Positions 41,243 through 49,912 are shown, counted from the first letter of the stretch. The stretch: 64,000 bases of DNA from Paenibacillus massiliensis 2301065 = DSM 16942 (GCF_000377505.1 NZ_KB898193.1:62001-126000); one strand, 5' to 3'. Made by a program: numbers and translations. Notes: generated from the sequence alone by a model not told the origin.

Positions 41243-42166
41243 TTAATTCAGCTTTGTAAAATACCTAATCTCTTCTGATTCCTTACAGAATCCAACTGAT
41301 TCGTATAGAGATAAGGCAGATCTATTTGTAGTTAATACCATAAGGTTCGCATATTCTAGCTGATTGGCTTTGAGATAGCTCAGGGCTTGTGTAAGCAAAT
41401 ACTTGGCAAAGCCGCGCTTTCTCCATGGTTCACGGACAAAAACATCCTCTATGACACCGTGATCTGCTTCTTGCCATGCCATCAGTCCGCCAACAATAGC
41501 GTCTGATTGACGTATGACCATGGATGTCCATAGTTTGTTATTCTTGTATTCAGACAACCTATTAAGTCCCAGTGGAGTGTCAGGCCAGATCTCAGCTTCT
41601 ATATCCAGGTAATCTCTTTCCTCACCCGATGATTCCATCTTCCAATAAGAAAATTGAAATTCCTCTGAGAGTTTTAGCTCAGGAATAGACTCATTCAAGT
41701 CTCGTTTCATACAAAATAGACTGTTCAGTTGAAGATACCCTTTTTGGATAAAAAACTGATTATTGGCTGTCTCGGTCGAATCGTTACCAACACAAAGTAT
41801 TGTTCCATATTCTTCTGGTAATGTTTCCTGTAACTGCTTTGCTCTTGTGAAGAGTTGTTGATAGATGCTGTCGAGCAAAGCAATGTCATTCTCTCTCTCG
41901 GGAATCGTTTTAAGATTAACATATATGGAGTGGTTGTTCTCTCCTGAGCGACCGGGAGGTACAACATTCATAATACTAACTTGGCCCTTGGCGACCATTT
42001 TTCCATGTTCAAATGCGCAATACACGTTACTCCAATTATCTTCGTTCCCTACCCACCAAAATACTGCATTTTCTCTCGCTGTTACGGATCGGTACAGCTC
42101 GCCAAGTAACGGCATATCTGCATGCTGGAAATTACGTATAATCATTTCTGTTGATGATTGACTCAA
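41243..42166 (-). CDS. tandem-domain GNAT acetyltransferase
   Basis: A 307-residue protein with two GNAT folds. The N-terminal half (1-150) is degenerate; the C-terminal half carries the acetyl-CoA loop EPWRKRGFAKYLL and the closing LMVLTTNRSALSLYESVGF. The acceptor is unknown. The start is TTG at 42166 after AGAGGGG. The 5' leader holds competing hairpins that could hide the ribosome site (see 42174-42232). Confidence 0.82.
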   Translation of the reverse strand: MSQSSTEMIIRNFQHADMPLLGELYRSVTARENAVFWWVGNEDNWSNVYCAFEHGKMVAKGQVSIMNVVPPGRSGENNHSIYVNLKTIPERENDIALLDSIYQQLFTRAKQLQETLPEEYGTILCVGNDSTETANNQFFIQKGYLQLNSLFCMKRDLNESIPELKLSEEFQFSYWKMESSGEERDYLDIEAEIWPDTPLGLNRLSEYKNNKLWTSMVIRQSDAIVGGLMAWQEADHGVIEDVFVREPWRKRGFAKYLLTQALSYLKANQLEYANLMVLTTNRSALSLYESVGFCKESEEIRYFTKLN

Positions 42167-42173
42167 ATTAATA

Positions 42174-42232
42174 CCCCTCTCAAGTAGAAGGGGATTTCGC
42201 AGTTTAGAGGGCTAGCTATGCGAGTTCCCCTT
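42174..42232 (-). promoter_or_regulatory. leader with mutually exclusive hairpins over the ribosome site
   Basis: In the minus-strand transcript AAGGGGA (42232-42226) can pair with TCCCCTT (42194-42188). The same CCCCT can instead pair with AGGGG of the ribosome binding site AGAGGGG (42180-42174). This is the logic of a translational switch. No known riboswitch class was recognised. The stretch 42233-42580 beyond it shows no gene. Confidence 0.35.
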
Positions 42233-42580
42233 AATAAATTTGCCCTTTAATAGCATTTGTCTACTCACAATAAACGCCTCCCTTAACTGTTATTACCATC
42301 GACATTAACATACCTTGAGCGTTGTATCAAACATAATTTACAACTATAATTATTTTCTTCAATACGTATGTAATACGGTTCAAAAGCAGTTACAATATAT
42401 AGCGTAAGAAATGACATGAACACATTTTTTAACAGGTACAAAAAGTTGGACAAAAAATTCCCACCTTCATTTAAATCCGTGTGTGTTGGTGAAAATAGTA
42501 AAGAGTAGCTAACGAATGAACCATCCATAGCTTATTGATGGACTAGCCTTCCTACATCTCAATTCAAAGGAGAGACCAAC
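42233..42580. other. non-coding stretch
   Basis: AT-rich intergenic DNA between divergent genes. An 81-codon minus-strand frame at 42283-42528 has no ribosome site and no protein-like pattern. The promoter for the DUF4256 gene and its AAAGGAGA ribosome site are at the right end. Confidence 0.5.
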
Positions 42581-43162
42581 ATGTCCAAGAACAGTGAAAT
42601 CAACAATAAGAAGGAATTGTCGCCGGAGCAACGTGATGAACTACTCGGAACATTGAAAGCTCGTTTTGAGAAAAACATGTCCCTCCATTCCGACATCGAA
42701 TGGGCTAACGTGGAGACAAAGCTCGAAGCTCATCCTCAGAAGCTGTGGTCACTCCATGAGATGGAGAGAACGGGTGGGGAGCCGGACGTTGCGATGCATG
42801 ATCATGAGACAGGCGAGTACATTTTTTACGATAGTGTCGTGGAAAGTCCTAAAGGGCGTAGAAGTGTCTGTTATGACCGTGAAGCATTGGAATCCCGAAA
42901 GCAGCACAAGCCGGAAAATAGCGTCATGGATATGGTGAGCGAGATGGGGATAGAGCTCCTGACGGAGGAGCAGTACCGCGAGCTGCAGAAGCTTAAACCA
43001 TTCGATCTTAAAACGTCCAGCTGGGTGAAAACACCTGATCCCATTAGAAAGCTCGGCGGAGCGATCTTCTGTGATCGCCGCTACGATACAATCTTTGTCT
43101 ACCACAATGGAGCAGATTCCTATTATGGGGCCAGAGGCTTCCGTGGCTTGCTAAGAGTCTAG
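42581..43162 (+). CDS. DUF4256 domain-containing protein
   Basis: A 193-residue cytoplasmic protein of a conserved but uncharacterised family. Recognisable features are the start LSPEQRDELLGTLKARFEKN, HEMERTGGEPDV, and the C-terminal block GGAIFCDRRYDTIFVYHNGA followed by YYGARGFRGLLRV. The start follows AAAGGAGA. No function is assigned and the neighbours give no clue. Confidence 0.85.
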   Translation: MSKNSEINNKKELSPEQRDELLGTLKARFEKNMSLHSDIEWANVETKLEAHPQKLWSLHEMERTGGEPDVAMHDHETGEYIFYDSVVESPKGRRSVCYDREALESRKQHKPENSVMDMVSEMGIELLTEEQYRELQKLKPFDLKTSSWVKTPDPIRKLGGAIFCDRRYDTIFVYHNGADSYYGARGFRGLLRV

Positions 43163-43225
43163 CGTCGACATTAACCATTCCACTACGACAGGGCATAATC
43201 AGGATGAAGGATGGCAGGAGTGAAA

Positions 43226-43540
43226 ATGATGCTTCATGAGCTACACTTTTTAACTTGTCCGTGGGAACACCTAACTGAAAACACAGCTACAGCCTTTCAA
43301 CAAGAGCTAAATAAAGAATTAAGTCCATCACATCGTTTGTTCGGTACAAAGTCTATCGCTCTCGCGCGTCGTATAGACAATGATGATGTACTATTCTGGA
43401 TTGAGGATCTCGATACATACGCTATTGTTCACCTCACATGGACTCATGCAAATGCAGAGGGCTACCCGATAACACAAATGCTGCCGGTGGATGAATTGGC
43501 TGCATATTGCAAGCGTATTTCTGAAGAGTACAAGACTTGA
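43226..43540 (+). CDS. small conserved hypothetical protein
   Basis: A 104-residue protein (MMLHELHFLTCPWEHLTEN), with alternating charged and hydrophobic segments and no membrane helix or signal. Similar short proteins occur in Bacillales, but I cannot name a family. The ATG at 43226 is chosen for GGAGTG a few bases upstream; the frame opens at 43211. It follows the DUF4256 gene on the same strand at 63 bp and may be co-transcribed. Confidence 0.65.
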   Translation: MMLHELHFLTCPWEHLTENTATAFQQELNKELSPSHRLFGTKSIALARRIDNDDVLFWIEDLDTYAIVHLTWTHANAEGYPITQMLPVDELAAYCKRISEEYKT

Positions 43541-43699
43541 TAACATTCGAAGAAACGGTGGAACAACGTATGAACAATATTTCTCGGCGTGACACACCAG
43601 AGCTTCTTCTCAGGGAACGACTAACACAAGGCAGACGAGCAGCCCTATCAGCACTCCAGAATCTGTAGACAATGGCACCAGTTAATAAGAACATCCTAA

Positions 43700-43831
43700 A
43701 AAGGTCATAAGCGAGCTCAGACGTTCTGGCGCAAGACTTTAACTGCATACACCAAAGGGACCCACTCTGAAGCGCATGGAAGTTATGCGAATGAGGAGAA
43801 GCTCGTATTTCGATTCACAAATCAGAAATGA
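43700..43831 (+). pseudogene. decayed C-terminus of a GNAT acetyltransferase
   Basis: A 43-codon frame without a start, preceded by a stop, reads AQTFWRKTLTAYTKGTHSEA and then EEKLVFRFTNQK before TGA. This resembles the last helix and strand of GNAT acetyltransferases (FWRK, YTxG, VFRF). Upstream frames are short and interrupted (for example 33 codons at 43570-43668), so a gene appears to have decayed in 43541-43860. Confidence 0.45.
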
Positions 43832-43978
43832 AGATCGTTCATTACAAGCATATATAACGAAATGACTTGAGGAGGGTAAGCTAATGAAGCCTTATATGAA
43901 ATGGAGCTATACCGTAAAAATCGTGAATCAAGCCATGAGAGGAGTGTGAGCACACGATTAGAAAAGGAGCGATGCTAC

Positions 43979-44437
43979 ATGTGTAGCCTATACAGTAAAA
44001 AAGCAACTTCCAGTGATTATGAGCTGATACTGCAGCTATGGGAAAGATCCGTTACGGCCACTCATGATTTTTTACAGCCAGATGATCTGAAGGAGATTCG
44101 CGAAGAAATCCCTGCCTATCTACCTCTATTGGATGTTCAACTGTGGTACGTAGACGATCATTTGGTTGGCTTCTCCTCTGTCCATGAGCAACATCTGGAG
44201 ATGCTGTTTCTGGATTCTGATGCGCTTGGCATGGGGTATGGAACTCAGATTATGCAGCGGCTGATTCATGGCGGTGTAACATCCGTTGATGTCAATAAGG
44301 ACAACCCGCGTGCAACAAGCTTCTATTTGAAGCATGGCTTCAGAATCATTAGTGAGTCACCAACAGATAGTGCCGGCCGCGCTTATCCCATATTGCATTT
44401 ATCACGGTTCGTTTCAGATATTACTGCTATACTGTAA
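43979..44437 (+). CDS. GNAT family N-acetyltransferase
   Basis: A 152-residue single-domain acetyltransferase. The fold is complete: YELILQLWERSVTATHDFL, the beta-4 segment MLFLDSDALGMGYGTQIM holding the acetyl-CoA loop, and SVDVNKDNPRATSFYLKHGF. It resembles the PhnO/YjaB group. ATG at 43979 follows AAAGGAG; the longer frame from 43901 overlaps a different small frame and lacks a site. Confidence 0.85.
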   Translation: MCSLYSKKATSSDYELILQLWERSVTATHDFLQPDDLKEIREEIPAYLPLLDVQLWYVDDHLVGFSSVHEQHLEMLFLDSDALGMGYGTQIMQRLIHGGVTSVDVNKDNPRATSFYLKHGFRIISESPTDSAGRAYPILHLSRFVSDITAIL

Positions 44438-44492
44438 CAGTTTGAGCAAATTGGGCTACAGACTATTTTATTTTGCAAGGAGGTACCTTGAA

Positions 44493-44930
44493 TTGAATTA
44501 TGGAAGGGCACTTCATAATGTGCTGGAATTCAGCCATCAGTTGGATGTGCTGCACAAGCATATGACAGAAAGCAATTTACCGGTGCGTAAAAGCGATTCT
44601 TTCGATAGGCAATGCTTTTTATTGGAGCAACACCTTGGAGAGGATGTCTATCAAACTACGTACAAAAAAATGAAAAAGGTCAATCTTCTATCAGGGATCA
44701 CAGCTCTTCCGGTGCTGCTCGTGATTGCGGTGGCCTACATCTACAGCCGTTGGATCGACAAGGAGCTGAACATGTTCGGATTCTTCATAGATCATCCTGT
44801 GTTCTATCTCGTACCTGCTGTGCTGATCGTAGTAACTCTGATACTCGCTGTGTACCATTCTATTTTGCGTAAAAAGCTATATTACCGGATCTATCCGGAG
44901 TTGAAGAGTAAGCTCCACATTCAGGAGTAG
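44493..44930 (+). CDS. two-helix small membrane protein
   Basis: A 145-residue protein with two transmembrane helices (LLSGITALPVLLVIAVAYIY and FYLVPAVLIVVTLILAVYH) after a 75-residue soluble N-terminus, and a basic C-terminus. The family is unknown. The start is TTG at 44493, eight bases after AAGGAGGT. The longer upstream frame overlaps the acetyltransferase gene and is not supported. Confidence 0.65.
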   Translation: MNYGRALHNVLEFSHQLDVLHKHMTESNLPVRKSDSFDRQCFLLEQHLGEDVYQTTYKKMKKVNLLSGITALPVLLVIAVAYIYSRWIDKELNMFGFFIDHPVFYLVPAVLIVVTLILAVYHSILRKKLYYRIYPELKSKLHIQE

Positions 44931-45019
44931 AATACTCCGTTCAGCTTTTCCTCCTTCATCAGCAACAGACACTTGCACTTATTACATTCTAATCGGTGAA
45001 TTTGATCAGTAAGAACGTT

Positions 45020-45046
45020 AGAGAGGAGCGACAGCTCCTCTCTTTC
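45020..45046 (+). terminator. intrinsic terminator after the two-helix membrane protein
   Basis: AGAGAGGAGC and GCTCCTCTCT form a 10-bp stem with a four-base loop, followed by TTCTTC. Confidence 0.75.
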
Positions 45047-45070
45047 TTCATACAGCTCCATGAATCCTTA

Positions 45071-45628
45071 TCATTGACTATGGTGTAGCATTGATGATTC
45101 CGTTATGCCCTCTCGATGCAATTGTAAATAAACCAAGCCATCTCTAAGCTCCTCAGCTCTGTCAAAACCCAATTTCCCTAATAGATGTATGGATCGTACG
45201 TTCTCTGGCTCTACAGTCGCATCTATCGTTGCTAATTCCGTACCAGCAAATCCAAAGCGAATAACCTCTCTCATGGCTTCAAGCATATAGCCTTTTCCCC
45301 AGTAGCGCCTGGACAGGTCAAACCCGACCTCGGCGGTCCATTCGCCCCCTATATTTCTTAGGTAATGATATCCGCATGTACCGATCAAGCGATGATCGCT
45401 CTTATCGAATAGTCCCCAGCGACAGCCTGCATCCTCGACATGATAGCTGATGATGTCCTTCGCTTCATCCAGATTTTTGCAGGGCTCAATATCCATGAAT
45501 CTTGTTACTGCCTCATCTGAGAAATGCCCAAAAACCTCCTCCACATCCTGTAATGTCAAAATTCTAAGCTGTAGTCTCGTTGTCTCCAACAACGGATACT
45601 CCGCTACTCCCTTGCCCAATATCATCAC
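45071..45628 (-). CDS. GNAT acetyltransferase, RimJ/RimL type
   Basis: A 185-residue acetyltransferase of the group that modifies N-termini of ribosomal proteins or other amines: TTRLQLRILTLQDVEEV, VGFDLSRRYWGKGYMLEAM (acetyl-CoA loop) and ATVEPENVRSIHLLGKLGF. GGAGGAG precedes the ATG, which lies inside the end of the AraC-family gene (65-bp overlap in another frame), so the two are co-translated. Confidence 0.85.
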   Translation of the reverse strand: MMILGKGVAEYPLLETTRLQLRILTLQDVEEVFGHFSDEAVTRFMDIEPCKNLDEAKDIISYHVEDAGCRWGLFDKSDHRLIGTCGYHYLRNIGGEWTAEVGFDLSRRYWGKGYMLEAMREVIRFGFAGTELATIDATVEPENVRSIHLLGKLGFDRAEELRDGLVYLQLHREGITESSMLHHSQ

Positions 45629-46538
45629 TACTCTCCTCCATTGTCTTCACGGGTCTTAGCACAGCATAGCCATAGCCCTCAGGGTAATGTCGCTGGTAAT
45701 CATACAGGGTCCCCTCATTCCATTCGAACCCCAGTTCCGTGGGATCAAAATTCCACGCCTTGTGCTCCACCATCTTCATGACCTGCCCATTGGTTCGTAA
45801 GTAATCAAAAGGCGGGTGGAAGAACACCAGGTAATCGGACTCTGGAATATCACGGCATTCCATACCAGGGGGAATCTCTCCATCATAGTCAGCAGCTACC
45901 ATGATCCCATATAGATATCCCTTCTGCCCATCCTGATAGAACCATCCTGCCGTCTGCGCCAGCTGCCCAGGAAGGCTAAGATGAGACATACTATCTAGCG
46001 TTCCGCTGATCTCATCGCAATTGTGTCCATTTCTCCAGAACTCCCCGTAATTTTTGGATGTGATATCCCAGGTCCCTATAAATTTGTGCGCCGGGATCCG
46101 TTCAATTTTGACCTCTACAGCCTTCACTTCAACTTCACTCATTACAATCCTCTCCCTCAGATGATAGTGATAAGGAGAGAACACCTCCGCACGAATGGCT
46201 AACGGAATGGGACGCGGGGCTCTACGATAGGCAGCCGGAGTCATGTGAAAGGCTTTGACAAATGCTCTCGTAAAGGCCTCCTGCGATGAAAATTGATACT
46301 TCACAGCGATATCAAGAATTCGCGCATTCGAGTCACGCAGCTCTAATGCTGCGCGGCTAATACGCCGCATCCATATATAATTTCTTAGCGTCATGCCTGT
46401 CAGAGCATGGAACTTCTTCGTACAATAATAGGGCGAGTAGCCCAAGTCCTCGGACATGTTCAGCAATGTCGGCGTCGAAGTCAGATTATCCTCGATCCAG
46501 CTGATCATCAGCTGAACCATCTCGTTCCATTCATACAT
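45564..46538 (-). CDS. AraC-family regulator with GyrI-like effector domain
   Basis: A 324-residue transcription regulator. Residues 5-105 carry two AraC-type helix-turn-helix motifs (LLNMSEDLGYSPYYCTKKFH and ILDIAVKYQFSSQEAFTRAF). Residues about 135-300 form a GyrI-like/AraC_E_bind effector pocket (KIERIPAHKFIGTWD, YDYQRHYPEGYGYAVLRPV), as in regulators of drug response. It shares an operon with the acetyltransferase at 45071, which suggests a toxic-compound response (inference). Confidence 0.88.
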   Translation of the reverse strand: MYEWNEMVQLMISWIEDNLTSTPTLLNMSEDLGYSPYYCTKKFHALTGMTLRNYIWMRRISRAALELRDSNARILDIAVKYQFSSQEAFTRAFVKAFHMTPAAYRRAPRPIPLAIRAEVFSPYHYHLRERIVMSEVEVKAVEVKIERIPAHKFIGTWDITSKNYGEFWRNGHNCDEISGTLDSMSHLSLPGQLAQTAGWFYQDGQKGYLYGIMVAADYDGEIPPGMECRDIPESDYLVFFHPPFDYLRTNGQVMKMVEHKAWNFDPTELGFEWNEGTLYDYQRHYPEGYGYAVLRPVKTMEESSDDIGQGSSGVSVVGDNETTA

Positions 46539-46776
46539 GGAGTCCCCCTCCTTTCGACACCATCATAGCAATCTGAGAATGAGCTTATTTGACCTGAGTT
46601 GCAGAAGCAGAGCATTGGGCGCGCGTTGAGCCAGGATAAGCATCTATTAGATAACGAGATTACATAACACGATTACAACTCATGCTAGTATAAGCGTATT
46701 TATAGGGTCGATAATCGAATGAACGAAAGGAAGAACGAGTAATTCATGAATTCGGTCAATAAGTAAGCAAGCCTGT

Positions 46777-46805
46777 TTGACATAAAGCTACCGCCAACAT
46801 ACAAT
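46777..46805 (+). promoter_or_regulatory. strong sigma-A promoter of an attenuated leader
   Basis: TTGACA, exactly 17 bases, TACAAT. The transcript should start near 46812 and enter a leader of about 225 nt before the methyltransferase gene. No gene precedes it on this strand. Confidence 0.75.
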
Positions 46806-46836
46806 GAGCATAACAATGATATGAGGAGGTGTTTGT

Positions 46837-46854
46837 TTGTCGGTTCTCCGCTAA
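46837..46854 (+). CDS. putative leader peptide, five codons
   Basis: TTG start five bases after a perfect AGGAGGTG (46824-46831), encoding M-S-V-L-R and stop. Such strong ribosome sites on very short ORFs ahead of a terminator are typical of translation-controlled attenuation of antibiotic resistance genes. A longer overlapping frame (ATG at 46821) also exists but lacks a site of its own. Confidence 0.45.
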   Translation: MSVLR

Positions 46855-46960
46855 GGAACGATGTCTATCACAGGTTGACGGCTGCTCGCCGTTATGATTC
46901 GTTGTGCCATTGACATGCCTTACGGACACCGCCGAACGGACACCTGTCCGGACTCTGCCA

Positions 46961-46996
46961 AGCAGACGCGGTTATTATACCGTGTCTGCTTTTTTT
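46961..46996 (+). terminator. attenuator terminator in the methyltransferase leader
   Basis: AGCAGACGCGGT and ACCGTGTCTGCT form a 12-bp stem (one G-U pair) with loop TATTAT, followed by seven T residues, 42 bp before the gene start. A competing hairpin TCTGC-CAA-GCAGA (46954-46966) would take the 5' arm, and upstream repeats of ACGGACACC can refold around it. Confidence 0.75.
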
Positions 46997-47037
46997 CTGT
47001 GAGGCATGATCTCATTTGAAAAGGAAGTTGAAGCCAC

Positions 47038-47739
47038 TTGAGTAACTTATCCAATCCTGATTTTGTTCGATCACTGCTTATGGGCCCCAACTGTCTAACT
47101 CTGCTGGAGGAGATGCTTCCTCACCTTGATTTACCCGCTGCTAAGCGTATCCTTGATCTTGGCTGTGGCAACGGCCTGACCTCTATGTATCTGGCAGAGC
47201 GCTATCCTGCAAGCATATTTGCCATGGACCTCTGGATCTCCGCCACAGAGAATGACCATCGCTTCCGTCAGGCACAGCTTGACAGGCAGATCATTCCTAT
47301 ACATGCCGACGCTCATCATCCTCCGTTTGCAGATGGATATTTCGATATGATTATCAGTGTAGATGCCTATCATTATTTTGGCCGTGATGAGAGTTATATG
47401 GACGACGTATTATCCCGACTTGTCACACAGAACGGACTAATCGCCCTAGCTCTGCCCGGCTTGAAACAAGAGCTTGATGGCGAACTGCCTCCAGAGATGG
47501 CGGTCACCTGGACGCTCGATGATCTGGACACATGGCATAGCTGTGCATGGTGGAGCAAGTTGTTGTCCTCCTCCAAGACAGTGGATATTATCTCCATTAG
47601 GGAGATGAACGGTTTTGATGAATGCTGGGATGACTGGCTGGCCTCTGATAATCCGTACGCTCAAGCAGATCGCCGTGCACTGGAAGCCGGTGCAGGTAAA
47701 TATATGAATTTCATCTTCATTCTCCTGAAGCGCCTATAA
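47038..47739 (+). CDS. class I SAM-dependent methyltransferase
   Basis: A 233-residue methyltransferase. The SAM site is ILDLGCGNGLTSMYLAERYP (residues near 38-57), followed by FAMDLW and an ADAHHPPFADGYFDMIISVDAYHYFG motif. The start is TTG at 47038 with GGAAG upstream. The family is widespread in Firmicutes with no fixed substrate. Unusually, it is preceded by a leader with promoter, tiny ORF and terminator, so expression is probably induced by something that stalls ribosomes. Confidence 0.85.
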   Translation: MSNLSNPDFVRSLLMGPNCLTLLEEMLPHLDLPAAKRILDLGCGNGLTSMYLAERYPASIFAMDLWISATENDHRFRQAQLDRQIIPIHADAHHPPFADGYFDMIISVDAYHYFGRDESYMDDVLSRLVTQNGLIALALPGLKQELDGELPPEMAVTWTLDDLDTWHSCAWWSKLLSSSKTVDIISIREMNGFDECWDDWLASDNPYAQADRRALEAGAGKYMNFIFILLKRL

Positions 47740-47903
47740 GCGACTAGGATAACACTCTATAACACGATAGCCGAATTATATGATTCCTTTCCTTACGACA
47801 GGGTCCTATAGCTCGGCTATTGCTGTTAATTCCCTCACTTTAGTTTTTTCAAATTTAATTGTATACTGCTTATTGTTATAAATTAGAGAAAGGATGATTC
47901 CGC

Positions 47904-48401
47904 ATGTCGGATGCAAATCAATTATTTGGGCAAGCCCTTATCAAATCACTCATTGGAGAACGTGGGCATCTTCCGATTGCACGCGCTTTGACTGATATCA
48001 GCGCTGAACTGGCTGGACGAGTACACGAAGGTATGCCCTACAGCATCTATCAGTTGGTAAAGCACATGCATTACTGGCAACAATTCATGCTGGCTCATCT
48101 GGAGGGTCGCAAGCCGCACATGCCGGCAAGTGTCATGGAGAGCTGGCCGGAGGAGACAGCTCCTCAGGATGAGGAGAGCTGGCAGGCAGATATTCAGGCC
48201 TTCCTGTCCGGGGTCGATCAAGCCGTGGCGATTGCTGGACAAGCCCAACTGGACGAGTCTCTTCCCTATTTTCCCGGAGAGACCAAGGCCGGATTGTTGC
48301 GTAACATCGCATCGCATAACTCATATCATCTTGGTGAGATTGTGCTATTACGTCGCTTCTATGGCGCTTGGCCACCACCTGGGGGCGGTTACCCCGCTTA
48401 A
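47904..48401 (+). CDS. DinB-family protein
   Basis: A 165-residue four-helix-bundle protein of the DinB/YfiT superfamily, which includes metal-dependent thiol transferases and damage-induced proteins. The His triad expected for metal binding is present: VKHMHYW near 52, and HNSYHLGEI near 137-145. AGAAAGGATG precedes the ATG. It lies downstream of the methyltransferase gene at 164 bp and may be separate. Confidence 0.82.
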   Translation: MSDANQLFGQALIKSLIGERGHLPIARALTDISAELAGRVHEGMPYSIYQLVKHMHYWQQFMLAHLEGRKPHMPASVMESWPEETAPQDEESWQADIQAFLSGVDQAVAIAGQAQLDESLPYFPGETKAGLLRNIASHNSYHLGEIVLLRRFYGAWPPPGGGYPA

Positions 48402-48527
48402 GCCATGTCTTTATGTCAGATCACATAGCTTCTCTATTCTTCCTATCCTGTCCCCGATCCCCATATAATAAGAGTAACTGGCGTGGTATTGAAGCCATAG
48501 AAGCCCATCGGGACCTAAGGTGAAGGA

Positions 48528-48716
48528 ATGAGCAAGCATGAGATTGTACTGACCAAGCAAGGCAAGACCTTTAAGGATTATCGGCATTTAGCGATTACTG
48601 AGGCCACCGAAGTGTGCATTCTGAATATCATCAAAGGTCGACTATACACGGGCCGCAAGACGATGAACCCTGTCTACGAGCCATATCCTACGAAGCAGGA
48701 AGTCGTGGCGAGATGA
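48528..48716 (+). CDS. short hypothetical protein
   Basis: A 62-residue basic protein (MSKHEIVLTKQGKTFKDYRH) with no signal or helix. AAGGTG lies about five bases before the ATG, and a terminator follows, so it looks like a real gene. No family is recognised. Confidence 0.55.
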   Translation: MSKHEIVLTKQGKTFKDYRHLAITEATEVCILNIIKGRLYTGRKTMNPVYEPYPTKQEVVAR

Positions 48717-48732
48717 CTCCGATGACTTGTAC

Positions 48733-48757
48733 AAAGAGGGCAATTGTGCCCTCTTTT
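48733..48757 (+). terminator. intrinsic terminator, likely bidirectional
   Basis: AAAGAGGGCA and TGCCCTCTTT form a 10-bp stem around ATTG, with T-rich flanks. It lies between convergent genes. Confidence 0.8.
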
Positions 48758-48808
48758 CGCGTTCATTTGCCTACACCCCTTATGCTGGATGACTTAAGCC
48801 TTATTAAT

Positions 48809-49360
48809 TTATGCGTCTCCTTCAGCTTCGTAATCCGCCCGGGTCATGCCGTAATAGACTACATCTTCGAAATGATCCCACTTCAGAATGTGCTGTTTAA
48901 ACTCACCTTCAAATGTCATGCCCACTTTTCTCATCACATTGGCCGAAGCCGGATTTTTGGTCATCGCCGCTGCACACAGCTTATTTAAATCCAGCTCCCG
49001 AAATCCGAACTGAACCAATCTTCTAGCCGCTTCAGTAGCATATCCCTGTCCCCAAAATGGTCTTCCCAACCAATAACCCAGCTCGCCTCTTCGATGTGAC
49101 GGGGCTATATTGATGCTCATACAACCTATTAACTGCATATCTTCTTTACGGATTACAGCAAAAGGATAATCATGCCCATTATCTGCTCGATCTACACAGG
49201 CTCTAATCCAGCGTTCAGCACCTCCCTCGGGGTAGGGATAGGGGATAGACAAGGTCGTTCTCGCTACCTCTATACTCCCGGCAAATTCCTGTACCTTGCT
49301 GGCATCTGCCAATTCAAATGGTCTCAACGTTAATCGTTCCGTGTTCAATGTTGGCTGCAA
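48809..49360 (-). CDS. GNAT acetyltransferase, RimJ/RimL type
   Basis: A 183-residue acetyltransferase (NTERLTLRPFELADASKVQE, LGYWLGRPFWGQGYATEAAR, AMTKNPASANVMRKVGMTF). It has the YdaF/RimJ-like layout with the Trp-Gly-Gln-Gly-Tyr acetyl-CoA loop. AAGGAGG precedes the start. It lies 33 bp downstream of the GrpB gene and is probably co-transcribed with it. Confidence 0.88.
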   Translation of the reverse strand: MQPTLNTERLTLRPFELADASKVQEFAGSIEVARTTLSIPYPYPEGGAERWIRACVDRADNGHDYPFAVIRKEDMQLIGCMSINIAPSHRRGELGYWLGRPFWGQGYATEAARRLVQFGFRELDLNKLCAAAMTKNPASANVMRKVGMTFEGEFKQHILKWDHFEDVVYYGMTRADYEAEGDA

Positions 49361-49393
49361 TGGAATCCCTCCTTAGCGTCTGGTATCAAGGTA

Positions 49394-49912
49394 CTACCCC
49401 TCATTCTCCTTATTAGCCTGCTGAAGGATATCTGCAATGAACGAATGCTTACCCTCGGTGTAAGCTACCCGATCCTGAGGGAATTTCGCAGCGAGCTCCT
49501 CCTTCAATTGCTGGTATTGTTCTTTTGCCACAGAATGCTTTCGCAAATAATTTCTGAAGAGAATCTGATTCGTCCAGCCTGTACTTCCGAAGATGTAAAT
49601 ATGCAGATGATGCGTTCCCGCTCTCCATGCTCCTTTTCGGAAAAACCTTCGCTCAGGGAACTCCGCATGAATCACATGCTCGTATCCCAGGCTAGCCAAC
49701 GGCCCTATAAAGGCTTCAACGATCTCCAGTTCCTGCACGCCAGCCATGAAATCGATCACTGGCTTGGCAGTAAGTCCGGGTACAGCTGTGCTACCGATAT
49801 GCTCGATAGAGATAACCTGATTGCCCAGAAGTTCGAGTATTTTCCTTCGTTCAATGTCGTATTCGGCAGCCCAGTTGGCATTGTAGGCTTCAAGTATTAC
49901 CACCTCTTTCAT
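49394..49912 (-). CDS. GrpB family protein (UPF0157 nucleotidyltransferase fold)
   Basis: A 172-residue GrpB-type protein: VISIEHIGSTAVPGLTAKPVIDFM is the nucleotidyltransferase-like core with the IGSTAVPGL and KPVID signatures, followed by FPERRFFRKGAWRAGTHHLHIY. These proteins are often found with or fused to CoaE or GNAT enzymes; the activity is not firmly known. The ATG at 49912 follows GGAGGGG; the frame opens at 49924. Confidence 0.9.
   Translation of the reverse strand: MKEVVILEAYNANWAAEYDIERRKILELLGNQVISIEHIGSTAVPGLTAKPVIDFMAGVQELEIVEAFIGPLASLGYEHVIHAEFPERRFFRKGAWRAGTHHLHIYIFGSTGWTNQILFRNYLRKHSVAKEQYQQLKEELAAKFPQDRVAYTEGKHSFIADILQQANKENEG

Noticed and set aside
42283-42528. 81-codon minus-strand frame
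   Set aside because: Lys/Phe/Ser-rich low-quality sequence without a ribosome site in AT-rich intergenic DNA.
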